From Ciona savignyi (lineage: Eukaryota; Chordata; Ascidiacea; Phlebobranchia; Cionidae), in NCBI GenBank assembly GCA_000149265.1, contig CH000077.1, positions 79,893-143,892 on the forward strand: 64,000 nucleotides of DNA, read 5' to 3'. Made by a program: the position numbers and the translations under genes. Positions 35,177-48,500 of the stretch are shown piece after piece. Within the stretch, counting starts at the first letter, position 1, and each line of letters starts with the position of its first letter. Under the pieces are notes generated by a model, which saw only the letters and a list, made by a program, of their open reading frames with translations, was not told the DNA's origin and did not search any database.

Positions 35177-37859
35177 AAACTTACGTACATACATGGCACA
35201 ATAAGCATTTGCTAATATCAAATACATTTTAAGAGGAATAGATGTCTGTCATGATAGGTTGGTGGGTTTATACTTCGCTTTTCAGTCGAAGGGTTATAGG
35301 TTTAAAACTAGCCCTGGACAAGGCACTTACCGGTCATTGCCCTAACTAAGTATATTATTGGGTTCTACTCAAATAAAGAAACGAAAAACGCAAAGCATGC
35401 CATCACAAGGGCAATCAGATTACCTCGCTCCCGTCGTCGGGTTACTTATGCTATCGCAGAATGGTGATTAAAACGTTCATTTTATATTACAATAAGCCAT
35501 TATTGAACTGGGTAGAGGCACTGTCCGCTAAGGCCACAATCAACCAGTTAGCGACCAGTTTCGATCCTACTACATTTAATCTAAAAGTTAAACCATTATC
35601 TTAAAAAGCTATTCGGACTTATATTACGCACACCTTATATTAAGCATGACTTGCACACGTCATACATTCTATTTTTGCGTATCCACCGTTACCTAATATA
35701 AATGCCAAGTAAGTTTCTATCGTATGTGTTCTAAAATTGTCAACTGCTTCTGTCATATACGTCACACATAGTGTAAAATCCGGTAAACGAAATCACGTGC
35801 AATATTTCAGTATTTTTAGTTTCGTAAATGTGTCTTATAAAAATGTTTAAATGTGGAGATATAAAAGCAAAGTAAATATGTAGATAATACACATAAAAGT
35901 TATATGATAAGACTAACGCACACAAAAACGATTAACTTTGATTACATTCGTATTTCTTACGGTGGACAAGAAAAGTGTTACAATTTTTATTTCAAGTTTA
36001 ACCTATTATTTAACAGAGTTTAAGAAATATCCGCTATTTGCCTTGGCCAATGGCATTACTCCCCAAATAGTCCCCAGATACAGAATTACTCCCGACAGTA
36101 AGCGGGAGGTGATCTGACGATTTCTCCCTTGGTTTTCCCATTCACGGGGATAAACATTAATATCCTATCCTATAAACCTAAACCACATAATACTAAGAAC
36201 ACTAACTAATGCCTAAACAATACAAATAGTAATTAATCAATACGACATTTGATCACCGGTTCAAATAAACCTAGACATGTTGTTGGTGTCGTTTTACGCT
36301 CGACAATTATTAGTAAATCAAGAATTCTCTGTTGCCAATCAACCATCCAATCAGTACTACAATAGAAAACGACCATATTTATAAAGGGTAGGTGATTAAA
36401 TCCGACTAATTTATTTTATAAAAAAAATAGATAGAATATTTCGTTTTTGCAGGAACGGTGTACTAGCAACGGTATATAATTATCTTGCGTATATGTGCGT
36501 GTTGAAAACCATTCTGTAATAATCACGCGTATTTTGACGCATTTTGCAATAAGTCATTTAACTAGCACGCTTAAATGTGAAATATGCTGTCATTTAACCT
36601 CCTGTTCCACCTTAATTAATAGGAACCCCCATAATAACCAATTACAACATGTTATACCTTGCTTGTCATGCAATAGTTCAAATAAGTTAAAACAAATGTC
36701 GTGAACTGACGACATACCTTATAATTGAATCACTGCTTCTTTAAATGCAGGACTAATGTATTGGTTTCGGTAATACGCAAATTGAAAACCTATTTCTGTC
36801 CTTAACAGGTCACTTTTCCTATTCAAAATGTCAATTCAGTTTAAAATGACTTAAATTTCCTTAACAAAAAGGAAATGTGTTTCCGATTGTTACGTAACAA
36901 ACGAACAAGCATGAACTCCACCGAGCAGAACCGGGTATATTTAGTTCCAGTTCTTGTACATAATCTGCACATAAAGTTGCAGGATTCAAATGTACAGAAT
37001 CAGGTAAAACAAAGTATTTTCAATGATTAGAACTTAATATAAAGGGTAAACAGATCTAGCAGAATACAGTACTGATATGTATGTTCATTTATTTCATTCT
37101 AATTACGCTTTTTAAGTAGGATAAGCTTAGCAGAATGTATTGAGGAGTTAAAAGACAATCTGAAGTTTTATATTAGTTGACGAATATAAACAATCAATCT
37201 TAATACGTTTTCCGGTATACGGAAACATTTAAAAGAGATTGTCCAACCGTATGTCACAGTAACGCACTGCCCTGTTTTAAAGCCCCTATATCATTTTTAT
37301 GAACACAATTTTAAAGATTTGTAAAACACGGACTATTAAATGATGAAAGAGTTAGTTAGTGCTTTAGTTTAGTTTACTATCACATGATTTTTATGAACAC
37401 AACTTAAGTCATGAAGAATCAGAAAACACGGCAAGTAAATAAGATAAATTGCATTAGTTTAGTTTAGGTAAACTATACGTTAATTTGGTTAGTTATTTAA
37501 AATTTCGCATTCTTTGGTGCATATGTTTCTAATTGCAATTTATTAAGAAAAATAGGGGAGTTAAAAATGATATGAACACTACTGAAAAAAATGAACACTA
37601 CCGAAAAAACGGACGCTCCCCCCAAAAAACTACTTTTCAGGTTAAAAAAACTTTACCTTTTGTGTTGGTGTAAATGCATTAGCATGCTTTTTCTATATAA
37701 AGACATTCAAAATATCCTTTTTGCTAGATGCATTATAGGGTATCGAATGACTCATTGTTGTATTACAGTATATAGAGGTAATCACCTGAATGACGCATAC
37801 AGCGTACATACGAGATTTTTACTGTGTTGTAGATATCTATAGTATACGTCGCATCGCGT

Positions 37860-38840
37860 CCGTGTCTTTCTATAGTAAAACATAAGGTCACTGTATGCGT
37901 GTACGAAACGTATTAAAGTATCCGTTAAATTTTTATTCTAAGCTAAGAATTACTGTATCTGTTTTGTTAAACGTTTTTTTTTTCTGTAGTATAAATGGCA
38001 CTAGTGTCTTCCTAGTAAAACATAAAGTCTATGTATGAATGTACGAAACGTTTAAAAGTTTCTGCTTCATTTTTATTCTAGCTTATCTAAAAAAAGGTAA
38101 TTGAAATAAAATAAATGGACAGTGCGTTATGTAGGTATATATATGAACTGTATTAAAATAACCGCGTCATTTTTATTCTAAGCTGAGAATTACTGTATCC
38201 GTTTAGTTAACGGTTTTGTCTCTAGTATACATGGCACTAGTGTCTTCCTAGTAAAATATAAAGTCTATGTATGTATGTACGAAAAGTATTAAAATATCCA
38301 AAGTATCCGCTTTATTTTTATTATAGCTAAATAAAAAAGCGTAATTAAAATAAAATAAAAGGACAGTGCTCTATGCAGGTATATATAAACTGTATTAAAG
38401 TTTCCGTGACAATAATTCTAAGCTAAGAATTACTGTATCTGTTTAGTTAATCGTTGTTTCTATAGTATACATCGCACTATTGTTTTCCGAGTAAAGCATA
38501 AGGTCTATGTATGTATATACGGATTATATTAAAGTAGCTGCGGCATTTCTATGCAAGTCAACGTAGTTAAAACTGTGTAAATTAACTCACTCATAATTCT
38601 ACTAGGCTTATTTAAAAAAAAAACGTAAATGAAATAAAATAAATGGACAGTGCTTTATTTAGCTATATATGAACTGCATTAAATGTATCCGTGGCATTTC
38701 TATTCTAAGCTAAGAATTACTGTATCTGTTCAGTTAACCGTTTGATATATACGAACTAAACTAAATTATCTAATGCATTTTTATTCTAAGCTTTGTGAAT
38801 TATCCGTTTAGTTAACCATTTTGTCGGCGCTGATATAAAA
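37860..38840. repeat. tandem repeat, unit about 240 bp, upstream of paralogue C
   Basis: About four copies. Each holds ttctaagctaagaattactg (37936, then about every 240 bases), cactagtgtcttcctagtaa, cataaagtctatgtatgta and aaataaaatggacagtg-like blocks. Units differ by insertions and decay towards the right. Confidence 0.88.
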
Positions 38841-39300
38841 AAGATTATCGCCGAAAGGTGATCAAGTACTTAATATGGTTTCAAATAGTTAAACATATAT
38901 TTATACGTTTTAAATATTTTACTGAACTCGTGACTATGTGAGATTCTTTCTTTAATGTAAGAGCTTGAGGAATTATAAAATATGGGCAGTATTATTTTTG
39001 CTTCACATATTTTTTGGCTTTACTTCAAGTTTTTTTTAATACTTTTAACAGCAGGGGTAAAATGCTTTAATGAAAGCAAATAATTAGCCTGTCTTAATTC
39101 AACACAATCGCCTTTAAAGACGATGTTTCTGTCACCGGACTTTACTGGTGGAATATGCATCATTTGCCAAGATATAAATATTCCAATTTATTTTAATACT
39201 TTTAATATTTAGATTTTAGTTTTGAGCGATAAAAATTGCAGTAAAGTTGAATTTGAGAAATAAAGTTGAAGCAATTTGATTATTGGAACGAGACAGGAAG

Positions 39301-39476
39301 ATGAAGCAATCCGGCGCCATTTTGGCAGTTTTCTGTTTTGTATTGGTAAGTTTTGATTTTATATAAGTCAGTCAAATTACTGGCGTAGTATTGACCAATA
39401 AGGCTCAAATAAGAGACACAAATGAGTGGTGGGTAAGACTTAAACTAGAATACATTATAAACCCTGAAACAATGTG

Positions 39477-39514
<38 letters not shown>

Positions 39515-42500
39515 GTATATTAAACTAGTGCGTAAGCTTTATGGTCAAGTACTAAAACAGAAAAACCCTTAATATAGTGTTATGTAAGGGTTACAAAGAT
39601 GTAGTAAGTAACATTTTTGACGCAGTATCATGTTAGGGGAATCTCCCGTACTCAACGATCGTCAACTATATGACATGGATTAACTGGCCAGGATATTTAT
39701 CGAACGCGTGTGCTTTATTTATATATGTCGGTCAAGTTAATCATTTGATTACACAACCTTACGTTCTTCTAGACTCTTTTTTTTATTATTATTATTTTTT
39801 TTACCGAGCCAAGTTTCGAACCCATGATGGGCTCGTCACTAGGACAGTTGTTATGTATAAGAGTCGGTATATGTATCGGTCGCGTTAACCATTTGGCCAC
39901 ACGACCGTACGTTCTTCTAGACTCTTCACTTATCCCACGGAAGTTGTCCACAACGCTCCAATATGAGACGGGTACACAGACAACGACGACACACCGACAT
40001 ATTCTACGTCGATTCAACCAACGGTAACGACCTTTGGACTGGTAGGAACCCAACAGTACAAGGCACCGAGGGTCCGTTTCGAACCCTCAACCGTGCTATT
40101 GAAAATATAAGGAAAGTGAGAAGATCATTGGAAGATGAAGTTACGCTTTATGTCAGAAGTGGAACATACTTTCAACGGAAAAAGATTTACCTGGATATAA
40201 GGGTTCGTTCATATTTATTTGTTCATAGACCCTTTTCTATTATTTTTTAGTTATTTACCTCGATATAAGGGTTCGTTTAAATGTAGTTGGTCATAGACTT
40301 AGTATTTTTTACCTGGATATAAGGGTTCGTTCATATTTATTCGTTAATAGGCCTTTGTATTATTTTTAGTTCTTTATCTGGAAATTAGGTTTCGTTCGTG
40401 TGTATTTGGTCATATAGACGTTTGTATTATTTTTTGTTTGTTTTTTACCTGGCTATAAGGGTTCGTTCATATTCATTTCTTTATAGACCTTTGTATTATT
40501 TTTTAGTTTATTATCTGGATATAAGGTTTCGTTCGTATGTACTTGGTATTATCGTATTATATCTTTACCTAGATATAAGAGTTCATTCATATTCATTTGT
40601 TTATACAATGTTTTGCATTATTTTTTAGTTCTTTACCTGGAAATAAGAGTTCGTTTATATTCATTTGTTCATAGACCTTTGCATTATATTTTTAGTTCTT
40701 TATCTGGATATAAGGGTTCGTTCATATTAATTTATTCATAGACATTTTTGTGTTTTTTTAGTTCTTTACAAGGTTGTAAACGTTCGTTCAGATTTTTTGT
40801 ACACATATTTTAATTATTTTTTTTTTACCTGGATATTAGTATTCATTCATACTCATTTGTTCATAGACCTTTGCTATACACTTTTTTTAGTTTTTGGACT
40901 TTATATTCGTTTAAATAACTTAAGTAATCTTACATAACTCAACACACACGTTTTTTTATTGTAAAACGTTTACTCGTGTGAGAACGACCAGCCGACGTAT
41001 TCACGACGTGATCTGACAATTTCCTGTGTGCATCATACACCTTTTGCGTTTTCCAATTCACAGGGAAAACATAAATATCATAAAAACGAGTGCAAATTGT
41101 CAAATACATTTTGCTCTAAGACCTTTTAGGTTATTTTTTAATCTGACACAATGTTAAAACGTTAAAAAACATGAATATCATAAAAGTTTTTTTAATTTCT
41201 CAATTTTTTAATCTCAAACAAAGTTAAAACGTTAAAAAACATGAATATCATAAAAAAAAAGTTTATTTTTAAATTTCTCAATTTTTAATCTCAAACAAGT
41301 TTCGTTAATTTTTTTCCTACAGGATTCTAACCTCGCAATAATTGCCTTCGACGGCGGAGAAAGGCCATTAATATCTGGCGGTGCGAAAATTAGTCGGGAT
41401 TCATTTATACCAATGTATCAAACCGACAGACACGTTATATATGGTGCCCCGTTTACTGGAAGATGCTCTTCCCATGCCTTTCTCGGAAATAAGCGACTTA
41501 TAAGAGCGAGGTAAGGTTTATATTGTAACTAGCGAGGGTGTCAACCAAGTGTTTAGCCACCACTGTTTTTGCACCACACTTTTACATTAAAGGGCATGAA
41601 ATAGCCATTATTCTGATTAATTCCACAATTTTTTTTATAATTTTAATCGTGCGAGGTAAAATTTCTATTAAGTCTAGTTTAGTTTATTTTTTGTTTCTAC
41701 GATAAAAACGCGACTAAAATGTGTCATCTACGTTTTTAGCCACAACTGTTCGTTAAACGCATCAATATTTTTATGGGTGATGGTGATTTTACTCTCTCTT
41801 ACAATCATGATTCTTGTTTTTTTGTACCGAGTCAAGTTTTGAACCCATGATGGGCTCGTCACTAGGACCGTTTTTTATAAGAGTCGGAATATGTATCGGT
41901 CACGTTAACCATTTACCCACACAGCCGTACAATGATTAATGAAAAAAATATTTTGCATTTTAATAAGTAAAGTACCGCTGGTTGGAATAAAATTTATGTT
42001 TATATTTTTCAGAAAACCGAACTTGGAGAAATGGACTGGGGCTGATCTAACTGGATCGGGGCCTTACCTTAGAATGAGGGATTTACTGGCACCGACCCCA
42101 CGATGTAACATTGCGGGGAGAGGGGGATTTACCCAGGTGGGCTATAAAACACTCTTTGCGTTTATATAATATGGTTGCAAAATAATTTCTAAACAAAAAA
42201 TTTGGATAGGATATTCATGTTTATCCTCGTGAGTGGAAAACCGGGGGGGGTGGTTAACACACGGGCAGTCGTTAGATCACCTCACGCCAACCGTCGTGTT
42301 ATCGTAGCTATTGCAGTATGTTGTATATTCTACACACGTATCTTCAACTTAGTAGAACCCATTAATCTCCTGGGTTTGGGCAATGTCCGGTAAGTGTCTT
42401 TCCCAAGAACACAACCAACTAGCTAGCAACAAGTTTTGAACGAGCAACCTTTCGACTAAAAGGCGACGTACTAAACCGCCAAGCTAATCGGTCTGAAATT

Positions 42501-45500
42501 CTAGTAAAGGTAGATTTAAGGGTTGTGTAGCAAAACTATCACCATCTAACTTTTTCTTTTTAATTTCTTTTTAAATTTTTCAACGATCATAACTCTACAA
42601 CTCTTACAATTTTTCAGCGGACATGTCCACAAGCTAATAGATGGGGATTCAAATTCTGGCAAGGTGACATACGATCCGACTGGCACCGCCTCAAACACGC
42701 TGAAATCTTAGTCTTCAATGCATGGACAGCAGAAAGAAGACGTATCTCCTACGTAAACGACACTGACAATTCAGTCCATTTTCAGAGAATCTTAAGGTTT
42801 CCTGTTGGGAAACATCCAGCTCCGTCTGGCTTCAGATTTGTTGTGGAAAATGTGTTTGAAGGTTGGTGATTTTGCAAACAACTTGATAATGAAAACGTAA
42901 AACTCGGCCAAACTACAGAATATAAAATATAGTGGAATAGGATAGGATATTCATGTTTATTCTGGTAAATGGGAAAACCAGTGAGGTTATCACACGGGCA
43001 ATCATCAGATCACCTCGCACCCATCGTCGGGTTATCGGAGTTATTTAGTGTGTTGTGTATGATTCACACGTTCCTTCAATTTGCAACTTTTTGTTTGTCT
43101 TTCTAATTCACGAAATGTAAATTTGATAATAAACCGTAAGACTTGACGATACTACAGTATATATAAAATATGGTGGGACGTGATAGGATATTCATATTTA
43201 TCCCCGTGAATGTGAAAACCATGGGAATTAACATACGGGCAATCGTCAGATCACCTCGCGCCTACCATCGGGTTACCGGAGCTATTTCGGTGTGTTGTTT
43301 ATGACTGAGAAGTTTTTTTCAATTTGGTAGAACTCATCATTCCACTGGGTTCCAGTAATATCCGTTAATTGTTTTTAATTTTACTTTTAAGTAACACGTG
43401 TAAGTCATGTTATATTATACATATTTATCTTGTGTCAAATAAACGAATAAATAATGATTTTTTAATGAAAATAATGAAAAATTATAGAAAACTCAATTTT
43501 TCATACCCATGACTTCCGCGTATATTAAGGTCAGCTTGGAAAAAGTTGAGAACAACTGTGCTCATACAATCTAAATGTTATAACTGTAAGCTGTCTAAGC
43601 ATATCATAACATTTTACAATATGATATATGACATCATAGAACTAGACGCGGTTGGTGAGTTCTACTGCGACGACTCGCGAAAATTGTTCTTCCTAATTCC
43701 CCCCGACGATACCCCTCCTACCGAAGATGTGTATGTTGCTCAAAGAGATGTCTTTTTCAAAGGTACTTAATCTTAAATTTAATCACGATTAATTGATTCG
43801 GACTTAATCTTTTATATTTTTGAAAGTATAATTTCTTGTTTAACTGTAAAAAATTACAACCTGCAAAAGACTTGTTACTATATATATAAGTTTTTAAAAT
43901 GGTATGTTGTATATAGGCCGTTGGCGCTTACTATACTTTGACATACAATCGTACTTTCATAACATGTTCAACAAAAATCAAATCCTTCACAAGGTCGACA
44001 TACAAAAAACCTGAGATTCCAAGACCTTTCGTTTAAACATTCACACGACAACCACTTCTCGGGTTATAACGGAAGACCAGGACTCTTTGATTTCGAAAAC
44101 TGTGATGGAATTCATTTTGAAAGATGCGAGTTTGCGAACATCGGGTATACAGCACTGTATACTAGAATGGTTAAAAACATGAATGTAAGCATTTCTAAGC
44201 TGTTAAATTTTAAGAAATTTTGTTATTATTCGACCGCACAACTTGGATTAGTGCGTCGCCTTCAACTGAAGGATTGCAGATTCAAAACTGGTCGCTAACT
44301 AGTCAGTTTGTGTCCTTGGGCACTTCACGTACATTGCCTGAATTAGAGGCTTAAAAGGTTCTACTAAATTAAAGGAACGTGTGAATTATACACAACACAC
44401 TGCAATAGCTTCGGTAACCCGACGGTGGACCCGAGGTGATCTGACGATTGCCCGTAATGGTTACCGTCTTGGTTTTTCCATTCACGGGAATAAACATGAA
44501 TATCCTATTTTATATAAGCCGTTCGCGTAGTTAGATTCGAAACCGGTAGTTAGATAGTTGGCTGTGTCCTTGAGCAAGGCACTTAACAAACATTACCTGA
44601 ACTCAGTGGAACGATGGTTTCTACCAAATTAAAGAAACTTATCAATCATTCACAACACACTGTAATAGCCACGGTTACCTGACGTTGGGCGAGGTAATAT
44701 ATATAATGATTACCCGTGTGGTAACACCCAATGATGGGATTCAAGAGGTTCGCATGGGTTCGGTCGAACCCGTTCTTGGAACGTCGGGATAATCACCGAT
44801 CCGATTCTTACTTTTTTACAGACATTAGACCTTTTAGGAAACCTGTTGTTAAAATTTGTACGATACAAAAGAGAACGTGTTCTTAAAATTTTAAATCCCA
44901 TCACTGGTAACTCGCCCGTTTTCCAAAAGACGGGAAAAACACATGATTATACCGGCGAATTTCCACACAATTCCTCTTTTTAACAGGTCCTGTACAGCTC
45001 ATTTAAAGATGTTGGTAACATGCCGGTAATAGTGGAGTATAACAACGACCCCACTTCTATTTACGCCCCACAAGACGTTTACATCAAGAAGAACACATTC
45101 GTGGGTTGTGGGGTGTACAGTATGTACCAGGTTAGTAACCCGAGGGTTATGAATTCAATCCTTACTCCAGGCATTCTTTTTTGGCCGTTTTGTTCTTGCG
45201 ATGTTATAGGAATTATGTTTATATCTATAAGTGGGACAACTAAAAAGAGTAAAACACCTTGTTTTCTTTCGCCTAGGTTTGGCGGCCGCGTCCGCTATAT
45301 TTATAAAGTATATCACTTTTTTTAATGAGGTGTTTTAACGACTGTTCGTTTTGCCGTCTTTTCCTGTTCCTTTGTCGTGATTTTATTCACTTACCATTTT
45401 TAAATACTGGGTCAAAAAGTGAATAAACTAAACTAGTCTTTCTGGTCTTCGTTCTAAAAACAATATTTCATATGTTACTATAAACAAGTCCCTTTTATGC

Positions 45501-48500
45501 CGGGCCTCTGTTAAAAACGATTTTACACCAAACTGTATGATTTCTTTACTCTCTATCCATAAGACCTGGCTACACTGCAGCTAAGCAAAACGTGCTTTTA
45601 ATATTGTGCATTGTTTGGTCATTAATAGCGGAATGTTTGGTCATACATAGATATGTTCTTGGAAACACTGTACGCAATCATTGGTCACACACCCTAGGAT
45701 CACAATACCCACAATCGGTTAACAATAGCTATTTGGATAGGATGGGATAGGTATATTCATGTTTATCCCCGTGAATGGGAAAACCAAGGGCGGTTTACAC
45801 ATGGGCAATCATCAGATCACCTCGTGCCCATCGTCGGGTTACCGGAGCTATTGCAGTGTGTTGTATATGATAGACACGTTCCTTCAATTTATTAGAACCC
45901 ATTAATCCGCTGGGTTCAGGCAATGTCCGTAAAGTGCCTTGCCCAAGGACACAGCCGTCTAGCTAGCGACCAGTTTCGCACCTGCAACCTTTCGATTGAA
46001 AGGCGACGCACTTAACCGCCAGACTAACCAGCCCAACTTCTATTGTGTAATATCGGCATGTTTTGTTTGACCCATTAGATTACTTACATTTAAATCTTGA
46101 ATCGGATAAACTTGACCGTTTTCTATATTCCACAGCCGAGTTGCATCCACGTGAAAGGCATCAGGCAAATTGTTGTTCGGGAAAATGACGTCAGCATGTC
46201 GTCATACGCTGGAATTCGAGTGAGTTTTGTTGATTTATTTTGTCTATGGCTTAACGAACGGTTATACAGATTTATTGGTTCTACCAAATTGAAGGAACGT
46301 GTGAATCATACACTGCAATAGCTCGGGTAACCCGACGGTGGGCGTGAGGTAATCTGACGACCACTTAGTTTTACCATTCACGGGGATAAACATGAATATC
46401 CGGTCCTATCCTAGCATATTTTGGGTTAAAACCTAGCTAGCTTGTTAAAAAATCGCTGTACATTATATAGTGGTACATCATTTAACACTTGTACCAATGT
46501 TATTCTTATACGTCCATGTTTACCCTCATCTTAAATTTGATGCAACTTTACAGGCGGGCTGGCAGAAAACTTTTACTTACGACTACAACAACAGACGTAA
46601 TGTATTCTCTATCACACGTAATCACATCCACCATTACGGTAACGGGATACTGAACGATTTTGCTGGGATTTACATGTCATCTAATATGCCGGATTGTGGG
46701 ATAAAACAGGTTGGTATATTGAATGCACTACATTTAATTTGTCTATGTTCTATGATATGTGTGTAGGTATTGCAGAATATTTACGTTGAACCCTGTGTGA
46801 AGCGTGGTATGGGACCGTAAGTTTATCCCGTGGGTGGTATCATCCGGGTGCCTCTAAATACTACAGGATCGTTTGGAGCGCTTGGATCGCTTTGGAAAGT
46901 AATTCAACCCATGTCCCAAACACTAATCTCAACCCCAGAACTAACTTTAACCCCAACCCTAACATTATTATCATAATCTTTATTTAATAAAAGGCTTTTG
47001 TAATTACGAAGTATAGTAGGCGATCCGAGCGCTCCAGGCGATCCAAGCGATCCTGTAGTATTTAGAGGTACCGGTATCGTCCGATTACCTCGTGATCAAA
47101 GCCGGACTAGCTACCGGAGCTTTCACATTGTATTTTACCAGATGCGACATCGGTATTACTCTTATATATTTGATGGTAGCGTTTGTTAAGTGCCTTGCCC
47201 AAGTGCACATGCTTTCTGCTTGTGTTTAATTTTTATTTAACCTAGCAAAACAAAATGAACTAAATTAATTTTAAAACGATGGGCACATTTAAATATTGTC
47301 TTTACAAATAAACCACCCACAATACAGCATTCTACTAATAGCAGATTTAGTAACCCAACATTCAGAAAGCTTTTTAGCTTCAGGCACGAAGTATGAAAGG
47401 TGCACCCTTGATTCTATAGAAAAATAAACAGTAAATTTTCCCAAAATCTCCTAGGTTATTTGCTGTCTGTATTAAAAGGTCTTTATTAATAAAAACAAAC
47501 AAAAAACACAGATCAAGTTCACATAGTATGAAGGTTAGGGTTTCTACCAATAGCAGATTTAGTAACCTAACATAAGTATGAGACCCGACGAAATTCCTAA
47601 TGCATTTTCCTTTCCCTATCAAGTAGATTCAATAAATTGAATTCCGAACTATTTCCAGAACATGTCAGTGTGTCATCTCCACGCACTTGTAGCAGACAAC
47701 GCTATACATCATTCCAAAGCATATATGTACGGAGCCATCGGCGTATACTCCGATACCGCTGCATCTTCAGTTAAAGGTACCGGCGTGTTCTTGTATTATA
47801 CTTGACTAAGGTGGATGGATAGAGTAGGATATTCATGTTTATCCCCGTGAACGGAAAATCTAAGGGGGTTAACACACAGGCAATCGTCAGATTACCTTGC
47901 ACCCACCGTCGGGTTACCGGAGATATTGCAGTGTGTTGTATATGATGGACACATTCCTTTAATTTGGTAGAACGGATTAATCCGCTAGGTTCAGGCAATG
48001 TCCGTAAAGTGCATTGCCCAAGGACACAACCGACTAGCCAGCGATCAGTTTCGCACCTGCAACCATTCGATTGAAATGCGACGCACTTAACCGTTAGAAC
48101 AACCGGCCGGACAAATGGAAAACCTTTATGTTATGTAACGAAATTGTTACGAAGAGAAAATTTATGCAAGGCCGATTAATAAGTTTGTTGGTCCGACCGG
48201 TTAGTCTGGTGGTTTATTACGATGCCTTTTAACCGAAAGGTTGCAGATTCGAAACTGATTGCTAGCTATAGTCGGTTGTGTTCTTGGTAAGGCACTGTGT
48301 TCTTGGTAAGGCGCGGAAAAACTCCGTAACCCATTGGACTAATGGGTTCTACTAAAAATGAAGAAACGTCTTAAGTCTGTATAACACAATGGAATAACCC
48401 AACGTGTAGTCTCGAAGTAATCTAAGAATTGCTCGTGTCGCGATTTTGATGAAAAAACAAGAATATCCTACCCTATCCTGTGGTGGCTTTCACCCTTCTT

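Larger units (their letters stand above)
34362..39300. other. intergenic B-C
   Basis: SINE-A pieces at 34380-34460, 34890-35176, 35250-35590 and 36080-36172, then about 1.6 kb of AT-rich sequence without recognisable structure, then the 240-bp tandem array ending about 0.5 kb before the paralogue C start. One weak exon-like frame at 36911-37003 was not accepted. Confidence 0.6.

Noticed and set aside
36911-37003. Possible 31-codon exon MNSTEQNRVYLVPVLVHNLH... with a gtaaaa donor
   Set aside because: No leader, no partner exon and weak donor; could be chance in open sequence.
39793-39908. tRNA gene candidates (A- and B-box-like words in SINE-A and SINE-B)
   Set aside because: No copy folds into a convincing cloverleaf with a matching acceptor stem; all belong to dispersed SINE families.
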